Shown: positions 17,923 to 25,931 of the stretch, one piece after another
How the letters are laid out: each line of letters starts with the position of its first letter
Numbering within the stretch: the stretch's first letter is position 1
Assembly: GCA_036656615.1 (NCBI GenBank)
Contig: JAVXHY010000009.1
Coordinates: 11,538 to 75,537, forward strand
From: CAUPWF01 sp036656615
GTDB lineage: Bacteria > Bacillota > Clostridia > Lachnospirales > Lachnospiraceae
Length of the DNA stretch: 64,000 bases
Direction of reading: 5' to 3'
The notes under the pieces: model-generated
Told to the model about the DNA's origin: nothing
Databases searched by the model: none
The model's input: the letters and a program-made list of their open reading frames with translations, nothing else
Position numbers and translations under genes: made by a program

Positions 17923-18726
17923 ATGAAGAAGAAGAAAGATTTATACGGGAAACAAACTATTTATTACGCCCGAACATTTCGACATTTGCAAATTTCTGCA
18001 AAGCAGGTTTTACCCTACTTCGTATTTTTTGTTCTGCCTTGTGTTTTATTATATCTGCTCTTTTATAGCAGCATTTCATGGCATCTCGCCAATAAAACTC
18101 TTTCACTTTTGTCCGTCGTGATACCTGCTGCACAAATGAATATTACAGTTGGAGAATTTTTGCCTTTTTTTGGTGGTGTTTATTCGGTTCAGCTTCCGGG
18201 TTCTATGCCATCCATAAAATTTGTTCTAATCAATATTATTGTTTCATTACTTTTGCTTTTGGCTAGTGCGGCAATGAGGAAAAGCAGCAAGGCAATGGCC
18301 ATTTTTTTGAGAATGTCTCTTATTATTCATGTGATTTCCTGTGTATATTTTCTTTTTTGGGGCAAGTATTTTCCATATACGTTGTCGGATTATTCTGATT
18401 TATATATGAAGCAGCAAATTGGTATTTGGCTGGCATTTATGTTGGTGGCAGGTATGGCTACAGGTCTAACGGTACATAGTGGCCTTAAGAAACACATTAC
18501 TTTTTTGGCAATTCTATTTTATTCGTTTGTCTTTGGATGCATTCGATATGTTGGCTTTTTGTTTTTACTATATAAAGCTTCTTCCCTCTATATGGCTTCT
18601 TTGTTTTTTGTACTTGGTCCTTTTTTTGATTTTTTATATCTGGTGTGCATTTATTCTTATTTCATTAAACGAGTGATCTTACGGTATGAGACACGGAAAA
18701 CGGGGGTGAATTGGCAATGGATGTAA
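17923..18726 (+). CDS. Unrecognised multi-pass membrane protein, first gene of the exopolysaccharide operon
   Basis: A 267-aa protein with a short basic N-terminus (MKKKKDLYGK) and about seven hydrophobic segments, no recognised motif. AAAGGAGC precedes the ATG. It overlaps the glycosyltransferase gene that follows by 10 bases, so it is coupled to the synthase. By position it may be a partner of the synthase, for example a membrane subunit for regulation, acylation or export, but nothing in the sequence proves this. Confidence 0.65.
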   Translation: MKKKKDLYGKQTIYYARTFRHLQISAKQVLPYFVFFVLPCVLLYLLFYSSISWHLANKTLSLLSVVIPAAQMNITVGEFLPFFGGVYSVQLPGSMPSIKFVLINIIVSLLLLLASAAMRKSSKAMAIFLRMSLIIHVISCVYFLFWGKYFPYTLSDYSDLYMKQQIGIWLAFMLVAGMATGLTVHSGLKKHITFLAILFYSFVFGCIRYVGFLFLLYKASSLYMASLFFVLGPFFDFLYLVCIYSYFIKRVILRYETRKTGVNWQWM

Positions 18727-19994
18727 TCATTTTAATTCTTAAGATTTACTTTATTATTACGGTTATTATTATGCTGTGCTACATGGCACGCCATTTGTTA
18801 TTTGCACTTAATCGTTTATATGGAAGACAGCGCATGTATTATAACGATATATATGATAGTGATTTGCCCAAAATATCAGTACTGATTCCTATGCACAATG
18901 AGGAAAATGTGTTGGATTTTGTTTTGACAAGTTTGTTGGAATGCGATTATGATCGTGACAAATTGGAAATTATTCCAATCAATGATCATTCTACAGATGC
19001 AACTGGTGAGATGTTAGATGACTATCACAGTCGTTATCCCTTTATTCGCCCCTTACATCGAAGCTCGGATGTGCGTGGAAAGCCAGCAGGACTTAATGAT
19101 GCAATGGCTCTTGCAACTGGTGATGTGATGATAATTTTCGATGCAGACTATAGGCCTAGTAAGAACATGCTGCGAGCCCTTGCAACTGCCTTTTGCGATC
19201 CGGAAATTGGAGCAGTGATGGGGAGGGTGATTCCTTATAATACCAATGTAAATCTTCTGACTAGATTGTTGAATTTAGAACGTTCTGGTGGATATCAGGC
19301 GGATCAGCAGGCGCGATATAATTTGCGTCTGATGCCACAATATGGTGGTACGGTAGGTGCTTTTCGTAAGGATTTAGTTCTTGACAGTGGTGGCTTCGAT
19401 ACTTTTGTGTTAGCAGAGGATACGGAGCTGACTTATAGACTATATACCAAGGGGTATAAGGTACTTTATGCTAATGATGCAGAGTGCTATGAAGAATCAC
19501 CAGAGACATGGAGTGTACGTGGACGGCAGATAAGGCGCTGGTCTAGAGGACATAATGGTGTTATGTTTCGTTACTTTATTCCAACTATTTTTTCTCGATT
19601 CCTAGGACTGCGGGAAAAATTAGATGGTATGTTTTTACTTCTGATTTATGCGGTGCCGTTTTTACTGGCGCTGGGATTGATAGATTCATTACTTTTATTT
19701 TTCTTAGGTGAGATGCAGGTATTTCAGGGGTGGTGGATCTTGATGTTTGTTGCAGCTTATAATTCCTATGGGAATTTCGCTCCATTTTATGAAATTGCCT
19801 CTGCATTATTAGTGGATGGTAGCCACCATGATGTTATGCTTTTGCCATTGATGGCATTTAGCTTTTATTTCTATCTGTGGAATATTGTATTGGGATTTTT
19901 CGATGCTTTGATTGATTTGGTAACAGGTCGAGCAGTGCGTTGGGCAAAAACGGAACGGTTTAACACAGAAGAAAATAAGGAGCAGAAAATATGA
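18717..19994 (+). CDS. Processive-type family 2 glycosyltransferase (exopolysaccharide synthase)
   Basis: A 425-aa membrane glycosyltransferase with one N-terminal helix, a cytoplasmic GT-A domain (about 48-290) and three to four C-terminal helices. The catalytic pattern of polymerising synthases (BcsA, NodC, PgaC) is intact: D90 in INDHS, D142-A-D144, the base D235 in AEDTE, and Q271-x-x-R274-W275 in RQIRRW. No PilZ domain is present, so c-di-GMP would have to act through another protein. The start is taken as ATG 18717 with GGGGG ten bases upstream; the TTG at 18711 is too close. With the 2-epimerase at the operon end, ManNAc-containing polymer is a reasonable guess. Confidence 0.88.
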   Translation: MDVIILILKIYFIITVIIMLCYMARHLLFALNRLYGRQRMYYNDIYDSDLPKISVLIPMHNEENVLDFVLTSLLECDYDRDKLEIIPINDHSTDATGEMLDDYHSRYPFIRPLHRSSDVRGKPAGLNDAMALATGDVMIIFDADYRPSKNMLRALATAFCDPEIGAVMGRVIPYNTNVNLLTRLLNLERSGGYQADQQARYNLRLMPQYGGTVGAFRKDLVLDSGGFDTFVLAEDTELTYRLYTKGYKVLYANDAECYEESPETWSVRGRQIRRWSRGHNGVMFRYFIPTIFSRFLGLREKLDGMFLLLIYAVPFLLALGLIDSLLLFFLGEMQVFQGWWILMFVAAYNSYGNFAPFYEIASALLVDGSHHDVMLLPLMAFSFYFYLWNIVLGFFDALIDLVTGRAVRWAKTERFNTEENKEQKI

Positions 19995-22900
19995 ACATGC
20001 TGATTTGTTTTGTGGTATTGAGTTTTGTCTTAATGATTGCGCCTATTGTTGTAGCATTTATTTCATCTCGTTTAGAAAAAAGTAAACCCTTATATATTCG
20101 ACAGGAGAATTCAAAAAATCCACGGTATTTTTCTATATCTTTTTGTAAAATGTTCGAGGAAGCGTGGAAGAAATATGATGGAAATGGTGTTCTGAAACTA
20201 TCCAAAGAAGAACATGTGATAGAAGCGGACAAAACAGATTTATTGCCTGATACTGTTTGTGAAGAAATCGTATGTTCCTGGGGAAAGGATTTCACACCAC
20301 CAGCAGGAATACAGTTTAATAAGGAGATTTATGCAAGACAGAATGCTACCCTCATTGCTGCAAAGAATATTCGAGCAATTGCCTGCCGTAAGAACCTATA
20401 TATTGGTGCCAATACGCATCTGACCCGTTGGGCAGATGCATTTGGTGACGTGACTGTTGAAGAAAATTGTAATCTTGGTATCAGTGTTACCAGTAAGAAT
20501 AATATACATATTGGGAAGAATTCTAGTTTTCGCCGTCTTTATGCAAAGGAAATTGTATTTGATAAAGCAGATGAAAATAAGAAAAGCACCCAGTTAGAAC
20601 GAGAATTAAAAGAAATAGAAAAAAGTTTAAATCGTAGTCAGGATGTCTACAAACAGGTAGAGCGGGGAATTCGTCAGGTAAATGAAAATAATACGGATGA
20701 AAATAAGCGCTTCAATGCGTCTATTATTACCAAGCACAAGCTTTTAATTCTCAATGGTTATTCGGTACAAGGGGATGTGCGTTCACATAAGTCTGTACGG
20801 TTGGATATAGGTGCTGTTGTTTGTGGAAATATATTTGCAGAAGGAGATGTTTTTCTAGAAAATGGTACCCGTGTATATGGAGATATTTTCTCCCAAGGGA
20901 ATATTTATATGGAAGACAATGTATCTGTAGGACAATATGGGAAAACCAAATCTGTGATAGCCAGGGGGAGTATTCGTATAGGGCATGGTTGTCAAATCTT
21001 TGGTTTTGTAAGTGCGGAAAAGGGTGGATTGTGTTGCCCGGCAGCACCTGGTATAGAAGTACCAAAAGTCAATGAGGATATGATGACAGATTTGGTTACA
21101 GTAACCGGTCATCATGTTAAGACAGATTGTATTATTTTTACAGATCCTGAAGAATTTAAAGCATTGAGTCCATCTTGTTTTCGCAGACAGGAGAAATTGG
21201 CATCAATTATTATACCAGAAGGAGTGGAAATTATTACCCACAGCTTCTTCTATGAATGTATGAATCTGAAGAGTGTTACACTTCCGTCCAGCTTGCGTAT
21301 CATAGAGGATTTTGCATTTTATGATTGTGTGAGGCTTAGGGAAATTATATTGCCTGAGAGCAGCAGTCTTGAGAAAATCGGGATATCTGCTTTTGAGGGC
21401 TGTGTACGTCTGTCTAATTTCAAGGTTCCAGTTGGTGTGACAGATTTGGAAGAAGCTGCTTTCCGAAATTGTGAAGCACTGTCTACCATACGTTTTGACA
21501 AAGACAATATGTTGACTCAGCTTTCTTCCCATTTGTTTCAGGGATGCAGCATGTTACGAGTTTTACAACTTCCCCGTGGTGGAGAAGGAATTATTTCTAT
21601 TGGCATGAGTACCTTTTATGGCTGTAAATTGTTAAGAGAGATTCCATTGTCGGAGGAACTTACAGAAATCGGGAAATATGCGTTCTATGGTTGTGGTTAT
21701 CAGCCAACGTTATCGAAGAAGAAATTAGAGGAACTATCCGCTAATGCAGTGACAAATGAAGAACAAGCAGTAAAAAAGAAAATAAAATCTTCTCGGAAAA
21801 AGAAGTTGGTGTCCTATGTTCCTGCTATTATATTAGTGACCTGTATTATTATTTGTGCAGTAAAGATTTTTAAAATTCCTAAGAAAATTCAATGGAACCC
21901 AATCATATCCAATGCAGAAATATGGCGTGAGAAAGAATTTGCTAAAAGGCCACCGGAGATATTGCAGCCACCGAAAATTCTTCCGCTATACAAAGCAAAT
22001 AAGGAATCTAATACAGAAAAATTACAGACCAAAGGTCAGGAAAATTCCACATCTTCCACACCTATAGAGCCTGAAAAATTAATAGATATCACATCGGAAT
22101 ATGTAGTGCTAAATACTCGTACTATGCAGCGATATAAAGGAACTTCGGAGGGTATTGCATCGGCTAGTACAACGATAAATAAAGCGATGGGAAGCCTGCC
22201 GGAAGGAATTGGAAAATACTATTTTGCAGTACCAGATGCACTTTCTATAGAAACAGATTCCTATGTGAAATTTTCCAATGGCTATGAACAGGCAGTACAT
22301 GATTTGTATGCAGGACTGACACCAGGAATTGTTACCATAGATGCATTTCAAACATTACGCGATCATCGTAATGAGCAAATGTTTCTCAATACAGATTATA
22401 TGTGGACAACAATGGGTGCCCGTTACGCTTCCAACCAATTTCTTGATCAGCTGGGAATTACTCCGGTACCACTTTCGGATTATAAGTATGAATACGTAGC
22501 ACTTTATAAAGGCGGACTTGATCCGCAGGCTCTTGGATACAAAACGAAAACCATATCGGATCGTGTGGACTTTTATATTTGGCGTCAAAAGAATACAGAA
22601 CTGATAACAAAAATGGTTGAGGATAAACAAGAGAAATATCAAGCACCAACCATTGCATTGTCACGAGGTGGATATAACATTTTCGTTGGAACAGAGTTTC
22701 AGTCTGCAGTTATGTCCGGAGATGATCAGTCGAAGAGAACTCTTCTTATGGTTGGGGGAACTATGTCACGAGGATTGGCAGTATGGTTGACACCATACTT
22801 TAATAAGGTTATTCTATTGAATGATGAAATATTTGGTGCGGGTACAGAAACCATGCAGCAATATATAGAACAGTATGGTGTGACGGATGTTATGATTGTA

Positions 22901-22999
22901 GGAGAAGCTATGAAAATAGCCTCCTTAAGAGCACAGAAAAAGCTGATAGACTGCTTTAGTCCGGAAGTGACAATACCAACACCTGCTCCGTTGCAGTAG
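19991..22999 (+). CDS. Membrane protein with bactofilin-like, leucine-rich-repeat and degenerate AlgX/DHHW-like domains
   Basis: A 1002-aa protein, coupled to the synthase by a 4-base overlap. Segments: N-terminal helix (3-25); beta-helical region with short hydrophobic/glycine repeats (about 110-350, e.g. GDVRSHKSVRLDIGAVVCGNI) as in polymer-forming bactofilins, split by a coiled coil around 195-235; five BspA-type leucine-rich repeats (about 395-575, e.g. FYECMNLKSVTLPSSLRIIEDFAFYDC); basic stretch and second helix (about 605-625); extracytoplasmic C-terminal domain resembling AlgX/AlgJ or DHHW proteins. In that domain the usual D-H-H-W reads D802-Y-M-W805, and the usual D-S of the nucleophile block reads G923-T924. 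Acetyltransferase chemistry therefore seems lost; a scaffold or polymer-binding role is inferred. Confidence 0.75.
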   Translation: MNMLICFVVLSFVLMIAPIVVAFISSRLEKSKPLYIRQENSKNPRYFSISFCKMFEEAWKKYDGNGVLKLSKEEHVIEADKTDLLPDTVCEEIVCSWGKDFTPPAGIQFNKEIYARQNATLIAAKNIRAIACRKNLYIGANTHLTRWADAFGDVTVEENCNLGISVTSKNNIHIGKNSSFRRLYAKEIVFDKADENKKSTQLERELKEIEKSLNRSQDVYKQVERGIRQVNENNTDENKRFNASIITKHKLLILNGYSVQGDVRSHKSVRLDIGAVVCGNIFAEGDVFLENGTRVYGDIFSQGNIYMEDNVSVGQYGKTKSVIARGSIRIGHGCQIFGFVSAEKGGLCCPAAPGIEVPKVNEDMMTDLVTVTGHHVKTDCIIFTDPEEFKALSPSCFRRQEKLASIIIPEGVEIITHSFFYECMNLKSVTLPSSLRIIEDFAFYDCVRLREIILPESSSLEKIGISAFEGCVRLSNFKVPVGVTDLEEAAFRNCEALSTIRFDKDNMLTQLSSHLFQGCSMLRVLQLPRGGEGIISIGMSTFYGCKLLREIPLSEELTEIGKYAFYGCGYQPTLSKKKLEELSANAVTNEEQAVKKKIKSSRKKKLVSYVPAIILVTCIIICAVKIFKIPKKIQWNPIISNAEIWREKEFAKRPPEILQPPKILPLYKANKESNTEKLQTKGQENSTSSTPIEPEKLIDITSEYVVLNTRTMQRYKGTSEGIASASTTINKAMGSLPEGIGKYYFAVPDALSIETDSYVKFSNGYEQAVHDLYAGLTPGIVTIDAFQTLRDHRNEQMFLNTDYMWTTMGARYASNQFLDQLGITPVPLSDYKYEYVALYKGGLDPQALGYKTKTISDRVDFYIWRQKNTELITKMVEDKQEKYQAPTIALSRGGYNIFVGTEFQSAVMSGDDQSKRTLLMVGGTMSRGLAVWLTPYFNKVILLNDEIFGAGTETMQQYIEQYGVTDVMIVGEAMKIASLRAQKKLIDCFSPEVTIPTPAPLQ

Positions 23000-23043
23000 A
23001 ATAGCACAATAAGCTTTTCATGTTCTAGAAAGGATGCTTAAAC

Positions 23044-23718
23044 ATGTTAGATGTTTACCGTAAAGAGATTAAATATATTATTTCTTTTATTGATTATATA
23101 CGAGTACAAAATTATATAGGAGCATATATTCAACCTGATCCTCATAATGGGCATAATGGATATAACGTGCGTTCTCTCTATTTTGATTCGGAACATGATG
23201 GAGATATGCAAGACGTGCTAGATGGCTTATTTGAAAAATCAAAGTTACGACTTCGTGTGTATACACCACAAGATAAAAAGGTGAAATTGGAATTGAAGCA
23301 AAAGGCCGGTAGTGATGGACGTAAGCAAACCTTATGGATTACCCGGGAAGAAGCACAACAAATGATACATACGAACTACAGCTTTCTCCTGGATAAAGGG
23401 GAGCCACTTGCTGTACAGTGTTACAAACGATTGACATTGGGTGCATATCGGCCAAAGGTCATTGTGGAATATAATCGTTTTGCTTATGTCTATACAAATA
23501 ATAATATCCGTATTACATTTGATCGAAATGTAACATCTTGCCCTATTGTGGAAGATTTTTTACGCCCAGCATTTGCAGAAAGATTACTTATGCCATCAGA
23601 TTTGGGCGTTTTAGAGGTTAAATATGACGGATTTTTGCCTACCCCTCTCAAACAAGCATTAGAGCCAATTGACAGGCTTGCAACTTCAAATAGCAAATAT
23701 TTACAAGCCAGATTATAA
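23044..23718 (+). CDS. VTC-domain (polyphosphate polymerase-like) protein
   Basis: A 224-aa soluble protein of the tunnel-fold VTC/CYTH-like family. YRKEIKYII, NVRSLYFDS, KLRLRVY, KLELKQK, CYKRLTLGAYRPKVIVEYNR, IRITFDRN and LEVKYDGFLPT are the beta-strand motifs carrying basic residues that line the tunnel and acidic residues that bind metal in yeast Vtc4. Yeast Vtc4 makes polyphosphate, but bacterial copies usually sit beside DUF4956 and CotH genes in exopolysaccharide loci, as here, and their activity is not settled. It is the third gene from the synthase in the operon. Confidence 0.87.
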   Translation: MLDVYRKEIKYIISFIDYIRVQNYIGAYIQPDPHNGHNGYNVRSLYFDSEHDGDMQDVLDGLFEKSKLRLRVYTPQDKKVKLELKQKAGSDGRKQTLWITREEAQQMIHTNYSFLLDKGEPLAVQCYKRLTLGAYRPKVIVEYNRFAYVYTNNNIRITFDRNVTSCPIVEDFLRPAFAERLLMPSDLGVLEVKYDGFLPTPLKQALEPIDRLATSNSKYLQARL

Positions 23719-23728
23719 GGAGACGATG

Positions 23729-24409
23729 ATGAAAGAATTTATTCTTGATAACTTTTCAAATATGGGAAATGCCACATTTAGTGGTGCCCTGCTCAACAAT
23801 GTTGTAGCAGTACTGTTGGGACTTTTTATTATGTTTACCTATTGGGCGACTTATTCGGGTACAGCATACAGCAAGAAATTCAATGTATCTCTGGGGATGC
23901 TGTTGATTATTACTACTTTAATTATGAATGTTATTTCTAGCAATATTGCACTTTCCCTTGGTATGGTCGGTGCACTGTCTATTATTCGTTTTCGTACAGC
24001 AGTTAAGGATGTACGAGATGCAACCTTTATTTTTTGGTGTATTGCAGCCGGTATTGCCTGTGGAATTTCCAAATATATGCCGGCATTGATTGGCTCGGTA
24101 ACAATCTTTGTATTTTTGATGATATTTCGACAGGTTGGATCAGAAGATAAATATATTATTATTATTAAAGGAACGGTTGAGTCTTTACGATCAATTGAGG
24201 GTGTCATGGGAGCATATTATTCTGGCCGAGCTCATTTACGTGCCAAAAATGTAATTGAGGATCGTGTAGACTTAGTGTATGAAGTAAGTGCAAGAACCCT
24301 TGTACGTGGCGCTAAGCGTGCAAATCAGCCCATCGAGGATGAATTGTTCCATATTGAAGGTGTTACCAGTGTGAATCAGGTGATACAATCAGACGATATG
24401 AGCCGCTAA
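23729..24409 (+). CDS. DUF4956 membrane protein
   Basis: A 226-aa protein with four membrane helices (about 22-40, 50-70, 75-95, 110-130) and a soluble C-terminal domain of about 90 residues. SLGMVGALSIIRFRTAVKDVRDATFIFWCIAAGIACG is the hallmark of DUF4956 (IVRFR..IK...D..F.F..IA.G.A.G). AAGGAG at 23717-23722 favours the ATG at 23729 over 23726 or the long upstream frame. DUF4956 genes are almost always next to VTC-domain and CotH genes, as here; the biochemical role is unknown. Confidence 0.87.
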   Translation: MKEFILDNFSNMGNATFSGALLNNVVAVLLGLFIMFTYWATYSGTAYSKKFNVSLGMLLIITTLIMNVISSNIALSLGMVGALSIIRFRTAVKDVRDATFIFWCIAAGIACGISKYMPALIGSVTIFVFLMIFRQVGSEDKYIIIIKGTVESLRSIEGVMGAYYSGRAHLRAKNVIEDRVDLVYEVSARTLVRGAKRANQPIEDELFHIEGVTSVNQVIQSDDMSR

Positions 24410-24456
24410 TAGAAGGGAATTTTTGTAACTGTTAATCATACTTTCGGGAGGATGAA

Positions 24457-25866
24457 ATGAAAAGAAAATGGGCAGCAGCAGCCATACTGTTATTTTTAAT
24501 ACTTTCCGTAGGACTGATTAATTATGTGATAAAGCCACAAATGATAGCAGAGGAAACGAAACAAAAAGAAGCAAAACTTGCTGCTGAGAAAAAACAAGAA
24601 GATAAAAGACCACATCAAAAAGATATCTTCTCCTCACACCTGCCAATTATAACCGTAGAAACAAAGGGTCAGGATATTCAAAAAGAGAGTGTGATCTGGG
24701 GAACCATGAAGGTATTTGACCAAAATAAGGCACTGAATTATTTGGACGATGAGCCACAATATTCCTTGCCGATTACGATTAAATATCGTGGGAACTCATC
24801 CTATCTTGCTTTTGATAAAAAGCAGTATCGTGTGGAAACTTACAAGAAAGCGCATACAGAGGATAAAGATCAAATCCAATTTTTAGGTATGAAAAGTGAT
24901 TCGGATTGGGTATTGAATGCCCCTTTTTTGGATCGTACACTCTTGCGGAATCATTTGATGTATGGTGTTGCAAGGGAAACGATGACTTGGGCTCCAGACA
25001 CTCGGTATTGTGAATTGTTTTTAAATGGAAAGTACCAAGGTCTATATCTTGCCATTGAGCCAGTAGGAGTATCCCCTAATCGTATAAAACTGCAAACAGT
25101 TTCGTCAATTACAGGTGAAACAGCATATCTTGTAAAGCGCGATAGAGAAGGCAGTGAGACAAATGAACTGGATAATTTCGGTACCTATGCAGCTTTGACT
25201 TCTCAAAAGCTAAGCATTTCTTATCCAAAGAGTTCAAAAATAACAAAAAAACAATTGGACTATATTCAAAATGATATCAGTAAATTTGAACGCGTGTTGT
25301 ATTCGGATTATTTCAAAGACAAGGAACAAGGATATAAAGCTTACATTGATATGGATTCTTTTGTTACATATTATGTACTGAATGAATTTTTTATGAATAA
25401 TGATGCAGGTACATTATCTACCTATATGTATAAGGACCTTGGGGGCAAACTATGTATGTCCGTATGGGATTTTAATAATGCACTGGATAATTATGCATGG
25501 CATGTTACCCAGACGGATGGATTCTTTGTAAATGAAAACTGTTGGTTCAAACCATTATTTAAGGATGAGGAATTCACAAGGCAGGTGGTGGATAAATACC
25601 GATTGCTACGGGAAACAGTTCTAAGTGATGCGTATCTAATAGAAGAAATTGATCAGACAGTGGAGCTGCTTGGACCAGCCATTGATCGTAATTTTACTAT
25701 TTGGGGGTACACCTTTATAGAGCCACTGCAAAGTCAGGATGAACATGGTAATGATGTTGATCCGAAAAGCTATGCAGAGGCATTGGAGCATTTGAAAAGT
25801 ACTATTATAAAGAGGGGAAAATTCATGGATGAGAATATTGAAGCTCTATATCAATATAGCAGATAA
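24457..25866 (+). CDS. CotH kinase family protein, membrane-anchored
   Basis: A 469-aa protein with an N-terminal helix at about 5-24 serving as signal anchor, a charged coiled stretch, and a CotH domain. Recognisable are IKYRGNSSYLAFDKKQYRVE, LRNHLMYGVARE, CELFLNGKYQGLYLAIEPV, YIDMDSFVTYYVLNEFFMNNDAG and VWDFNNALDNY. CotH of Bacillus is an atypical protein kinase that phosphorylates spore coat proteins; the last motif here reads W-D-F-N where CotH kinases usually have W-D-x-D, so activity is uncertain. It lies in the VTC-DUF4956-CotH block common in exopolysaccharide loci, outside the membrane by its topology. Confidence 0.85.
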   Translation: MKRKWAAAAILLFLILSVGLINYVIKPQMIAEETKQKEAKLAAEKKQEDKRPHQKDIFSSHLPIITVETKGQDIQKESVIWGTMKVFDQNKALNYLDDEPQYSLPITIKYRGNSSYLAFDKKQYRVETYKKAHTEDKDQIQFLGMKSDSDWVLNAPFLDRTLLRNHLMYGVARETMTWAPDTRYCELFLNGKYQGLYLAIEPVGVSPNRIKLQTVSSITGETAYLVKRDREGSETNELDNFGTYAALTSQKLSISYPKSSKITKKQLDYIQNDISKFERVLYSDYFKDKEQGYKAYIDMDSFVTYYVLNEFFMNNDAGTLSTYMYKDLGGKLCMSVWDFNNALDNYAWHVTQTDGFFVNENCWFKPLFKDEEFTRQVVDKYRLLRETVLSDAYLIEEIDQTVELLGPAIDRNFTIWGYTFIEPLQSQDEHGNDVDPKSYAEALEHLKSTIIKRGKFMDENIEALYQYSR

Positions 25867-25931
25867 GGTATGGAGATATTGCTAGAATGGATTTAAAGTA
25901 TTTGCTTAGAATATAGAAATGGAGGGCATAT

